A stretch of 42,629 nucleotides of DNA from an uncultured bacterium (GTDB lineage Bacteria; Planctomycetota; UBA8108; UBA1146), in the NCBI GenBank assembly GCA_937876125.1, contig CALEHF010000020.1, positions 1 through 42,629 of the forward strand, read 5' to 3'. This document shows, piece after piece, positions 1-10,100 of the stretch. The position numbers were made by a program, and so were the translations under genes. How positions within the stretch are numbered: position 1 is the first letter of the stretch; the number at the start of each line of letters is the position of its first letter. The notes beneath the pieces were generated by a model. The model saw only the letters and a program-made list of their open reading frames with translations. It was not told the origin of the DNA and ran no database searches.

Positions 1-2
1 TC

Positions 3-1094
3 GACACTGACGGTGACGGGCTGTGCGACCTCGGCGACGACGACGACGACAACGACGGCATTGCCGACACCGCCGACTCGAGCCCGCTGGACGCGAACCT
101 GTGTGGGGACTTCGACGGAGACGGCTGTGAGGATTGCGCGACCGGCATTGCCGACGCAGCGAACGACGGCCTCGACACCGACGGCGACGGCCTGTGCGAT
201 CTCGGCGACGACGACGACGACAACGACGGCATTGCCGACGCCGCCGACTCCGCTCCCCTCGACCCGTTCCACTGCGGAGACACGGACCTTGACGGTTGTG
301 ACGATTGCACCAGTGGCACCTTCGATCCCGCGAACGACGGCCCCGACGCCGACCTCGACGGAATCTGCGACCTGAACGACATCGATACCGACGGTGACGG
401 CGTCAATGACCTGGTCGACCTCGACCCCGCCGACCCGAACGTCTGCGGCGACTTCGACGGCGACGGCTGCGACGACTGCACTAGCGGCATCGTCGACGCG
501 GCGAACGACGGAACCGATACGGATTCCGACGGCGTCTGCGACGCGGGGGACGACGACGACGACAACGACGGTGTCCTCGACGGCGACGACGCAGCTCCGC
601 TCGACCCGAACGCCTGTGGCGACCTCGACCTCGACGGTTGCGACGATTGCGTCAGCGGCCAGAGCGACGCTCTGAACGACGGGCCCGACAACGACTCCGA
701 CGGCATCTGCGATCTCGGCGACGACGACGACGACAATGACGGCGTCCTCGACGTCGACGACTCGGCTCCGTTCGACCCGACCCTCTGTGGTGACACAGAC
801 GGCGACGGTTGCGACGATTGCACCAGCGGCGTGAGCAGCCCGGAGAACGACGGGCTCGACACCGACTCCGACGGCCTGTGCGACCTGGGCGACGACGACG
901 ACGACAATGACGGCGTCCCCGACGGAACCGACACCGACGCGCTCAACCCGTTCGTGTGCGGCGACCTCGACGGCGACGGCTGCGACGATTGTGTCTCGGG
1001 CACCTTCGACGTCAACGCCGATGGACTCGACTCCGACCTCGACGGTATCTGCGACGTCGGGGACGACGACGACGACAACGATGGCGTGTCGGAC
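3..1094 (+). repeat. 57-residue (171-nt) Asp-rich tandem repeats inside the first CDS
   Basis: The CGD-type cysteine codon recurs at 102, 273, 444, 615, 786 and 957, exactly 171 nt apart each time. Each unit contains a DGDGC(D/E)DC motif and most have a run of five Asp before NDG. Copies differ by many synonymous and some non-synonymous changes, so they are not fresh duplications. One unit (around 375-395) has DIDTDGD in place of the five-Asp run. Confidence 0.9.
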
Positions 1095-3068
1095 CTGCTC
1101 GACGAGTGCCCGCTCGACGGCAACAAGTCGAGCGCAGGAGCGTGCGGCTGCGGCGTGCCGGAGACCGACACCGATCTCGACGGCACTCCCGACTGCGTCG
1201 ACCTCTGCCCGAACGACGGCAACAAGACAGATCCGGGAGCCTGTGGCTGCGGCGTCCTCGACACCGACAGCGACTCGGACGGCACCCCCGACTGCCTCGA
1301 CGGCTGCCCGCTCGACGTGAACAAGACCGACCCCGGCGCCTGCGGCTGCGGCGTCGAAGACGTCGACAGCGACCTGGACGGGATCCTCGACTGCGACGAC
1401 CTCTGCCCGCTCGACCCGAACAAGACCGACCCCGGCGCTTGTGGCTGTGGAATCGCGGATGTCGACAGCGATCTCGACGGAACCCCAGACTGCCTCGACA
1501 ACTGCCCGGACGACGCGAACAAGACCGAGCCGGGTGCCTGTGGCTGTGGCGTCGCCGACGTCGATACCGACCTCGACGGCACCGCCGACTGTGCCGATCT
1601 CTGTCCGAACGATCCGAACAAGATCGCTCCGGGGGTCTGTGGCTGTGACGTCCTGGACGTCGACACCGACCTGGACGGCGTCGCGGATTGCGACGACCTC
1701 TGCCCGAACGATCCGAACAAGGTCGCCCCCGGCGACTGCGGCTGTGGTGCCCTTGACCTTGATACCGATCTCGACGGCACTGCCGACTGCGTCGACCAGT
1801 GCCCGGCCGACCCGAACAAGACCGAGCCGGGAGACTGCGGCTGTGGCGTCGTGGACGTCGACACCGATCTCGACGGCACCGCGGACTGCGCCGACCTCTG
1901 CCCGAACGATCCGAACAAGACCGACCCCGGTGCGTGCGGCTGTGACGTCCCCGAGACCGACACCGATCTCGACGGCACGCCCGACTGCGCCGACAACTGC
2001 CCGAACGACCCGGGCAAGACCGACCCCGGTGGCTGTGGTTGTGGTGTGGCCGACCTCGATACCGATCTCGACGGCACACCCGATTGCCTCGACCTGTGCC
2101 CGAACGATCCGGGCAAGACAGCGCCGGGTGACTGCGGCTGTGGAACCCCCGACGTCGACAGCGACTCAGACGGCGTGGCGGACTGTCTCGATCAGTGTCC
2201 GAACGATCCGAACAAGCTCGAGCCGGGTACCTGCGGCTGTGACGTCCCGGATGTCGATAGCGATCTCGACGGTACTCCGGACTGTCTCGACCAGTGTGAC
2301 AGCGATCCGAACAAGACCGAGCCTGGAGACTGCGGCTGTGGCGTCGCGGACGTCGACACCGATCTCGACGGCACCGCGGACTGCGCCGACCTCTGCCCGA
2401 ACGATCCGAACAAGGTCGCGCCTGGCGACTGTGGTTGTGGAACCGCCGACCTCGATAGCGATCTCGACGGTGTCGCGGACTGCCTCGACGGCTGCCCGAA
2501 CGATCCGGACAAGCTCGCGCCCGGCGCGTGCGGCTGCGGCAACGAGGACATCGACAGCGACCTCGACGGGACTCTTGACTGCGACGATCTGTGCCCGCTC
2601 GATCCGAACAAGGTTCTCCCGGGTCCGTGCGGCTGCGGATTCGAAGAGGTCGATACCGATCTCGACGGCACGGCTGACTGCGACGACTTCTGCCCGAACG
2701 ACCCGGCGAAGGTCGAGCCCGGCGATTGTGGCTGCGGAGTGATCGACGAGGATCTCGACCTGGACGGCGTCTCCGATTGCATTCAGGATCTCCAGTTCAT
2801 TCGCGGCGACGTGAACCAAGACGGGTCCATCGATATCGGCGACCCGATCGCGCTCTTGAACTTCCTCTTCCAGGGCAACTCCGCGCCGCTCTGTCTCGAC
2901 TCCGCTGACGCGAACGACGACGGGTTCATCGACGTGTCCGACTCGATCTACTTCATCGGATACGTGTTCACGGGTGGCAGCCCGCCGCCCCCGCCGTTCC
3001 CGGACTGCGGGTCCGATCCGACCTCGAACGACAACGCGAATTGTGGCGAGTACGCCAGCTGCCCATAA
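3..3068 (+). CDS. Asp/Cys-rich calcium-binding repeat protein with dockerin-like C-terminus, 5' truncated
   Basis: The reading frame is open from base 3, so the gene begins outside the window and 1021 residues are visible. The first part is built of 57-residue units with a CGD..DGDGCDDC core and a DDDDDND calcium-type loop. The second part is seventeen 33-residue units of the form DxDxDLDGTxDCxDxCPNDPNKxxPGxCGCG, with four Cys each. The spacing of Asp recalls thrombospondin type 3 repeats, so many bound calcium ions and disulphides are expected (family knowledge). The last 90 or so residues carry two EF-hand-like loops (DVNQDGSIDIGD and DANDDGFIDVSD) and a Cys-containing tail, a module shared with three other proteins here. 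The Cys content and repeat type imply export, but the signal peptide is not visible. A strong terminator lies 85 bases downstream. The exact role is unknown; a surface or matrix protein is an inference. Confidence 0.9.
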   Translation, partial: DTDGDGLCDLGDDDDDNDGIADTADSSPLDANLCGDFDGDGCEDCATGIADAANDGLDTDGDGLCDLGDDDDDNDGIADAADSAPLDPFHCGDTDLDGCDDCTSGTFDPANDGPDADLDGICDLNDIDTDGDGVNDLVDLDPADPNVCGDFDGDGCDDCTSGIVDAANDGTDTDSDGVCDAGDDDDDNDGVLDGDDAAPLDPNACGDLDLDGCDDCVSGQSDALNDGPDNDSDGICDLGDDDDDNDGVLDVDDSAPFDPTLCGDTDGDGCDDCTSGVSSPENDGLDTDSDGLCDLGDDDDDNDGVPDGTDTDALNPFVCGDLDGDGCDDCVSGTFDVNADGLDSDLDGICDVGDDDDDNDGVSDLLDECPLDGNKSSAGACGCGVPETDTDLDGTPDCVDLCPNDGNKTDPGACGCGVLDTDSDSDGTPDCLDGCPLDVNKTDPGACGCGVEDVDSDLDGILDCDDLCPLDPNKTDPGACGCGIADVDSDLDGTPDCLDNCPDDANKTEPGACGCGVADVDTDLDGTADCADLCPNDPNKIAPGVCGCDVLDVDTDLDGVADCDDLCPNDPNKVAPGDCGCGALDLDTDLDGTADCVDQCPADPNKTEPGDCGCGVVDVDTDLDGTADCADLCPNDPNKTDPGACGCDVPETDTDLDGTPDCADNCPNDPGKTDPGGCGCGVADLDTDLDGTPDCLDLCPNDPGKTAPGDCGCGTPDVDSDSDGVADCLDQCPNDPNKLEPGTCGCDVPDVDSDLDGTPDCLDQCDSDPNKTEPGDCGCGVADVDTDLDGTADCADLCPNDPNKVAPGDCGCGTADLDSDLDGVADCLDGCPNDPDKLAPGACGCGNEDIDSDLDGTLDCDDLCPLDPNKVLPGPCGCGFEEVDTDLDGTADCDDFCPNDPAKVEPGDCGCGVIDEDLDLDGVSDCIQDLQFIRGDVNQDGSIDIGDPIALLNFLFQGNSAPLCLDSADANDDGFIDVSDSIYFIGYVFTGGSPPPPPFPDCGSDPTSNDNANCGEYASCP
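1107..2738 (+). repeat. Seventeen in-register 33-residue (99-nt) Cys/Asp-rich repeats
   Basis: The first Cys of the CGCG motif is encoded at 1143 and the last at 2727, which is sixteen steps of exactly 99 nt with no insertion or deletion. The unit has Cys at DC, at CPxD and twice in CGC(G/D). Variation is confined to a few positions. One copy (around 2295) has CDSDPNK instead of CPNDPNK. The unit resembles thrombospondin type 3-like repeats found in large bacterial surface proteins. Confidence 0.92.
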
Positions 3069-3153
3069 CCGCGCACTCGAGCGCCCTTCTCGGAGACGAG
3101 CGCAACCATTCTGATCCCACATGAAAGCACCGAGCACACACACCCCGCTTGAA

Positions 3154-3187
3154 GGGCCGAGGAGAGAGTCTCCTCGGCCCTTTCTTT
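3154..3187 (+). terminator. Rho-independent terminator after the first repeat-protein gene
   Basis: A perfect 12-bp stem pairs 3154-3165 with 3169-3180 (GGGCCGAGGAGA with TCTCCTCGGCCC), with a GAG loop, followed by TTTCTTT. It lies about 85 bases after the TAA stop. This is one of the strongest hairpins in the window. Confidence 0.9.
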
Positions 3188-3645
3188 GTGTTCTTCCCAC
3201 TCTCGGGAGTGCGCGGGCAAATCGAAACTCCTCACAGCCGGGGGGAGATCCTCCTCGGTACCGGGACCTACCTTCGACGCCACGGCGAGCGGTGCGCTCG
3301 CGGTGCCCGCAAATGGCTTAACGCGCCACTCCAGAACCACTTAAGGGACCCGAGGCGGCCTGGCTCCAGCGCGAATCGCCACGGTAGAGCAAGCCTTCCG
3401 GCCTCCTCCTGCCGCGACTCAGAGCGCGATCTCCTGCCGAGCGTCGAGCACTCCGAGGCGGCTGCGCCTCTTCTCTTCTTTAGGTGAAATGCCCCTTAGG
3501 AGGGGTCGTCGCGGCGGGAGTCGAGATGCGGGGTGCCCGCGGGCAAGCACCGCCTGAAGCCTCCGCGCGACCAAACCTGACTCGGGAGATCTTCCCGACG
3601 GCTCGGAAAACAAGTCTGGATCCCCGATATCCTGACTCCCGTCCC

Positions 3646-3674
3646 TTGGGGGGACTGCCGCCGACCAGTATAAT
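3646..3674 (+). promoter_or_regulatory. Candidate sigma-70-type promoter (TTGGGG, 17 nt, TATAAT)
   Basis: A perfect TATAAT at 3669-3674 follows TTGGGG at 3646-3651 with a 17-base spacer. A perfect -10 hexamer stands out in such GC-rich sequence. If active, transcription would start near 3681 and produce a 5' leader of about 500 nt for the gene at 4191, or a short separate RNA. A 38-residue open frame (3736-3852) lies within that leader but has no clear ribosome binding site. Confidence 0.35.
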
Positions 3675-4024
3675 CGGGGCTGGCCCAGGGTCTGTTCGGG
3701 CCATTCGTATCGATGCCGGGACATACTCCATAGCTATGAGCGATCGAGCCTCGGACGAGCTGCTTCAGATGGCGCCGAACATGAAGAGAGCAAGGCTGCA
3801 CTCTTACACTTCGGTCGCACTCCGACTTGAGCTGTCGATGATTCGTCGCTGACCATCTCACTGTTCGTTTCAGTGCGACGTTCACTTCACTGCGCGGAGT
3901 CTCCCAGCCGGGCTGAATCAAGTGCTCTTGATCACTCGATGAGATCACGGACGTTCCTTCTTGCGACTCTCTCCACATCGGAGTCGAAGCCGCGGAGTAT
4001 CCGCCATCTCCTCGAGTCACGCGC

Positions 4025-4079
4025 GCCCGCTCTCGTTCTCGCGACACGGCGACTGCGCCGCCGCGGGCATCGTTTTTTT
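4025..4079 (+). terminator. Possible terminator or attenuator before the giant gene
   Basis: An outer GCCCGC/GCGGGC stem (4025-4030 with 4063-4068) encloses an inner CGGCG/CGCCG stem (4047-4051 with 4056-4060). Four bases later comes an uninterrupted run of seven T (4073-4079). The element sits about 110 bases before the start codon at 4191, so it could stop upstream transcription or act as an attenuator in a long leader. The stem is interrupted, so this is tentative. Confidence 0.3.
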
Positions 4080-4190
4080 GTTGCTGGAATTTTGGCTGCT
4101 GGATTTCGGACCGTTACGTGAGGGCTCTCCAGCGAGGGCACCCATCCTCCTCATCGTACGACCGATCGACGACTCTCGGGAGGACTCCCC

Positions 4191-7100
4191 ATGGTCTCTC
4201 TTCGCGCGACCGTCATCGTGATCTTGCTCGGGCTCGCCTTCTGCACCTCCGCGTTCGCTCAGTGCGCACCGACGGTGGATTGCAACGGAAACGGCGTTCT
4301 CGACAGTTGCGATCTCTTGTTCACGAGCGACGACTGCAACGGGAACGGAATTCCCGATGAGTGCGACATCGCCTCGGCGACCGAGGACGATTGCAATCTC
4401 AACGGCATTCCCGACTCGTGTGAGCCGGCTCCCGTCGATGCTCCGTCGCCGACCGGCGGGTTCGCGAGCGCGAGCAGTGTGGCCATCGATGGCGACTTCG
4501 CCGTCGTCGGCTCCACCTCCGGCAACACAGGCGCGGGAACCGCGCACGTCTTCCGCCGCGTCGGAACGATCTGGGTCGAAGATGGACCCGCCCTGATCGC
4601 GACCGATGCCGCCAGCGGTGACCTGTTCGGCGCGTCTGTCGCCATCTCTGGAGATCTCCTCGCGATCGGCGCGCCCGGCGCCGACATCGGGACCGATATC
4701 AACTCCGGAGCGATCTACGTCTTCCGCCGCAACGTCGGCGGCACCTGGATCGCCGAAGACAAGTTCTTCTACGACACAGTCGGAACCGACGAGAGCGGCT
4801 ACGAGCTCGGTACATCGGTCGCCGCCAGAGGGGACAGAATCCTTGCCGGAGCGCCGATGACCTCGATCGCCGGCGGGGCCACCGGTCGCGCCGAATTCTA
4901 CTCCTTCGACGGCTCGGTCTGGAGCTCAGACGCAACAGCGATCGCCCCCTCGCCGGTCGACGGGGACCACACCGGGGCCGCCGTCGACCTGGGCAGCGAT
5001 TACGCATTCATCGGGATTCCGGGACGCACCGTCACCGCCCTCGTAGGAGCAGGAGAAGTTCACGTCTATCGCCTCGTCACCGGCACCTGGACCTTCACCA
5101 ACGTTCTCTCCTCGGGCGCTCCTCAAGCGGGCGCGGGCTTCGGTAGCTCAGTCGCCGGCACGAACACCACCCTGGCCGTAGGAGCCCCCGCCCAGGATGC
5201 GTCGGCGGGTTCCGTCTACACCTTCGAGCGCGTCGGCACTCTTTGGGCACCGTCCCAAACCCTGACCTCTCCGGCCGGAACTCCCTCCGAGAGGTTCGGA
5301 ACCGCGGTGGGAATGTCGGAGACGCTCCTCGTCATCGGCGAGGGCGAGACCGCCGCAACGACCCTCGGTATGGCTCACGTCTACCTGCGAGGGGCCGTCA
5401 CCTGGACCTTCGATTCGACTCACTCTGAAGGAGTGCTCGGCGACCAATACGGTGAATCGGTGGCGACCGACGGCATTTACGCAATTGTCGCAGCACCCGG
5501 TGCCCCCTCGACGAGTGTCCATTGGCTCGCGACGATCCTCGACTGCAACCTCAACCTGATCGATGACGCCTGTGACATCGCGGCGGGGACTGTCACCGAC
5601 TGCAACCTCAACGGGATCCCCGATAGCTGCGAGGGGGTCACCGATACGACCAACCCCGTGATCGCCGGACTTCCGGCCAACATTTCGGTCATCAACGATC
5701 CGGGGGTCTGCGGCGCTTCGGTCAGCTGGACCGCGCCCACCGCGAGCGACGACTGCCAGATCGACTCCTTTGTGACCACCCACGCTCCGGGGACGGTCTT
5801 TGCCGTCGGATCCACGAGTGTCGTCTACATCGCGGTCGACACCTCGGGGAATTTGGCCTCCGAGAGCTTCCTCGTCACCGTCACCGACACCGAGAACCCG
5901 TCTTGGAGCGGTGTGCCCGCCGATATCACGGTCAACAATGGCGCCGGGGCCTGCTCGGCAGCGGTCAGCTGGACCGCGCCGTCGGTTTCTGACAACTGCA
6001 GCATCGCAAGTTTCTCTTCGACCCATAACCCGGGAACGACCTTCCCGGTGGGGACGACGCTGGTCACGTACTCGGCGACCGATGTGAACGGCAACCTCGG
6101 ATCGGTCAGCTTCAACGTGACCGTCATCGATGCCGAGGCGCCGGTCATCGCCGGACTGGTACCTGTCAGCGTCAATTCGACCGGCGGCACTTGCGACGCG
6201 GTCGTCACCTGGACACCGCCGACCACCACCGACAACTGCGCGATCGACACCGTCACCTCCGACATCGCCTCGGGAAGCGTCTTCCCCGTCGGAGTCACGA
6301 CGGTCACGTACACCGCGACCGACCTCGCCGGCAACTCGAGCCTGGCCACCTTCGACGTGACCGTCGTCGATACCACATTGCCGACGATCATCGCCCTGCC
6401 CGCAAACATCACCGTCAACGCCGATGCACTCCTCTGCAGCGCCACCGCGACCTGGACCGCACCGACGACGACCGACGACTGCGGATCGGCGACGCTGAGC
6501 TCGTCCCACGCCCCAGGCGCGACCTTCCCGGTGGGCGTCACCACAGTCACCTACACTGCGACCGACGTAGCAGGGAACCAGGCGACCGGCACCTTCGACG
6601 TCACGGTGAACGACCTCGAAATCCCAACCTGGACCTTTGTGCCGGCGACGATCAACGCGGTCGCCGACCTCGGAGCATGCGGGACCAACGTCACGTGGAC
6701 CCCGCCGACCCCCAACGACAACTGCACGGTGGCCACCACCTCGTCGACCCAAAGCCCGACCGACTTCTTCGCAGTCGGGACCACCACCGTCATCTACACC
6801 GCGACCGACCTGTCGGGGAACGTGGGGACCGCGACCTTCGACGTGATCGTCACCGAGTCTGAGTTGCCAGTGATCGCGGGGGTCCCCGCAGACATCACCG
6901 TGAACTCGACCATCGGTTTGTGCGGAGCGACCGCGACCTGGATCCCGCCGACCGCGACCGACAACTGCGCGGTGTTGACCTTGACCGGCGACGCCACCTC
7001 GGGAGGCCTCTTCCCGGTCGGCGCCACCACCGTCACCTACACTGCAACGGACGTGAACGGCAATGTTGCGACGGCGTCGTTCCTGGTCACCGTGATCGAC

Positions 7101-10100
7101 CTGACGCCCCCGACGCTCGCTGGCATCCCCGCCGATATCACGATCCCCGCCGATGCGGGGCTTTGCACCGCAGTCGTCACCTGGACTTCGCCGACCGGCG
7201 CGGATGACTGTGTTTTCGCGGGGCTTTCGAGCACGCATGCTCCCGGCTCGGTTTTCCCGATCGGCGCGACCACCGTCACCTACACCGCGAGCGACGCTGC
7301 GGGGAACGAAACGACGGGGAGCTTCCTCGTCACCGTCACCGACGTCGTCCCGCCGATCATCTCGAGCGTTCCGGCCGATATCACGGTCCCGAACGACGCG
7401 GGAGTCTGTGGTGCGATCGTTTCTTGGGCCGCGCCGACTGCGACCGACCTCTGTGGAACGACGACCGTGACCGCCGACGCCACCTCGGGGGGCTTCTTCG
7501 CGGCGGGGGTGACCCTGGTCACCTTCACCGCGACCGACAACTCCGGAAACGCGAGCACTCAGAGCTTCACGATTACTGTGAACGACACCGAGGCGCCGGC
7601 GATCGCCGGCATGCCCGCCGACATTTCGCTCTCCGCCGCCGCCGGCACCTGCGCTCAAACGGCCACCTGGACCGAGCCGACCGCGACCGACAACTGCGCG
7701 ATCAACACCTTCGGCCGCACGGCCCCGTCTGGCTCGAGCTTCCCGGTCGGTCAGACGGTCGTGACCTACACCGCCACCGACTTGGCGGGAAACCTCACCA
7801 GCCTGAGTTTCACCGTCACCGTCACCGATGATGAGCTCCCGATCATCTCCAGTGTCCCCGGCGACATTGCGATCTCGGCCGTCCTCGGCACCTGCGCCGC
7901 GACCGTCTCTTGGATCGCACCCGTCGCGAGCGACAATTGCAGCGTCGCGTCGTTCACTTCGAACTTTGCGCCGGGAGCGAGCCTGCCGGTGGGCGATACG
8001 ACCGTCACCTACACTGCGACCGACGCGTCGGGGAACCTCGCCACCGCGAGCTTCCTCATCTCCGTCACCGACGACGAGCTGCCGACGATCGCCAGCGTCC
8101 CGAGCCCCATCATCGTTAACGCCGCCGCCAACCTGTGCGCAGCAACCGTCACTTGGGGAGCCCCGATCGCGAGCGACAACTGCTCCGTGGCGAGCCTGAC
8201 CCCGAGCGTCCCCTCCGGATCGAGCTTCCCGGTCGGAACCACGACCGTCGTCTACACCGCGATCGACGCGTCGGGGAACACGGCGACGGCCAGCTTCCCC
8301 GTGACCGTCAACGACGTGACGCTCCCCGTGATCGCCGGTTTCCCCGCGAACATCGTGATCACCGCCGAGCCGGGACTCTGCTCGGCGATCGTCACCTGGA
8401 CCGCGCCGACCGCCTCCGACAACTGCTCGATCACGAGCTTCGGAGCGGATGCGACCTCGGGAGCTTCCTTCCCGGTCGGACTGACCAACGTGACCTACAC
8501 CGCGGTCGACGCGTCGGGGAATTCGAGCGTCGCCATTCTGGCGATCGAGGTCACCGACGATGAACTGCCGACGATCAGCGGCCTCCCCGCCGACATCGTT
8601 ATTACCGCAGCCGCGGGCCTCTGCTCCGCTCCCGTCATCTGGACCGAGCCGACCGCAGCCGACAATTGCGCGATCGCGAGCCTGACCACCACCGCGACCT
8701 CCGGGACGAGCTTCCCGGTGGGGACCGCAACTGTGACCTACACCGCAACCGACACCGCCGGAAACACGGCCTCCGGTTCGTTCAACGTCACCGTGACCGA
8801 CGACGAGGCTCCGGTCATCGCCCAAATGCCTACGGACATCACGTTGAGTGCACCGGTGGGAACCTGCGCCCAAGTGGCCACCTGGACCGAGCCGACCGCA
8901 ACCGACAACTGCGCCCTCGCGAGCCTCGCGCCGGATGTCGCTTCGGGAACGAGCTTCCCGGTCGGCACCACGGTGGTGACGTACACCGCGACGGATGTCG
9001 CCGGGAACTCCGCCACCGAAACGTTCCTCGTCACCGTCACCGACGACGAGCGGCCGGTGATCGTCGGCCTCCCCGTCGACATCTCCGTGACCGCTCCCAT
9101 AGGGACGACGAGCGCCATCGTGACTTGGACCGAGCCGACCGCCACCGACAACTGCACGCTGGCGAGCCTGACCCCCAACATCCCCTCCGGTTCGAGCTTC
9201 TCGGTCGGAGTGACGTCGGTCACCTACACCGCGATCGACGTTGCGGGCAACAGCATCACTGGAACCTTCACGGTCAGCGTCACCGACAACGAAGCGCCGG
9301 AAATCCTCGGATTGCCCGCGAACATCGTCGTCAGCGCGGACCCGGGCGTGTGCACTGTCCTCGTCGCGTGGGTCGAGCCGACAGCCACCGACAACTCGGC
9401 GATCACCAGTTTCGATTCTGACATCGCCTCGGGGTCGGTGTTCACGGTCGGGACTACGACCGTCACCTACACCGCGATCGATGACAACTCCAACACCACT
9501 ACCGCGTCATTCACCGTGACGGTGAATGATCTCGAGCTGCCGGTGATCTCCGGCGCGCCCGCAGACATCGCGTTGGTCGCCCCGGCGGGAACTTGTGCCG
9601 CGATCGCGACCTGGACCGCGCCGACCGCAACCGACAACTGCAACCTCGCGTCGCTGACCCCGACCGCGCCGTCGGGATCGAGCTTCCCGGTCGGAGTGAC
9701 ATCGGTCACCTACGCCGCGACCGACGACTCGGGAAACACGCTGACTCAGACATTCACGGTGACCGTCACCGACGCCGAGGCGCCCGTGCTCAGCGCGATC
9801 CCAGCAAACATCAATCTCAGTGCGTCGCTCGGCACCTGCGCCGCGACCGCGACCTGGGCCACCCCGATCGCGACCGACAACTGCAGCATCGCGAGTCTCA
9901 CGTCGACCGCGACCTCGGGCTCGAGCTTCCCGGTCGGCACTACGACGATCACTTACACCGCAACCGACGCGTCGGGAAACATTGACCTCGCGAGCTTCAC
10001 CGTCACTGTGACCGACGACCAGGACCCACAGATCGTCAGCTTGCCTGCGAACATCTCGATCAACGCAGATCCGGGCACCTGTTCAACGGTGGTCTTCTGG

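Larger units (their letters stand above)
3188..4190. other. 1-kb intergenic region upstream of the giant HYR gene, no convincing gene
   Basis: Open frames exist on both strands (for example 3484-3852 plus and 3496-4047 minus), but their translations are low-complexity, show no family resemblance and lack good ribosome binding sites. The stretch contains several GC-rich hairpins (for example a 7-bp stem at 3285-3301 and GAGGCG/CGCCTC at 3455-3470 followed by TTCTCTTCTTT), one promoter-like sequence and a T7 run at 4073-4079. It may be a long regulatory leader for the giant gene, or old sequence left by rearrangement. Confidence 0.6.

Noticed and set aside
1012..2079. Minus-strand Arg-rich frame opposite the first repeat protein
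   Set aside because: The translation mirrors the 33-residue repeat of the plus-strand gene and is of extreme composition.
1107..2738. CRISPR-like regular repeats
   Set aside because: The 99-nt period is a continuous coding repeat without spacers; the same holds for the 171- and 243-nt periods.
831..3068. A GTG-start gene beginning at 831
   Set aside because: The same frame is open and filled with the same repeat family back to base 3, so the gene extends beyond the window start; GTG 831 is an internal Val codon.
3496..4047. 183-residue minus-strand frame in the gap before the giant gene
   Set aside because: There is no ribosome binding site, no family resemblance and a composition typical of GC-rich noncoding DNA.
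5148..8873. A 1241-residue open frame on the minus strand inside the giant HYR gene
   Set aside because: It is a shadow of the periodic GC-rich codons; its translation is a 81-residue periodic Arg/Gly/Asp-rich text with no recognisable family.
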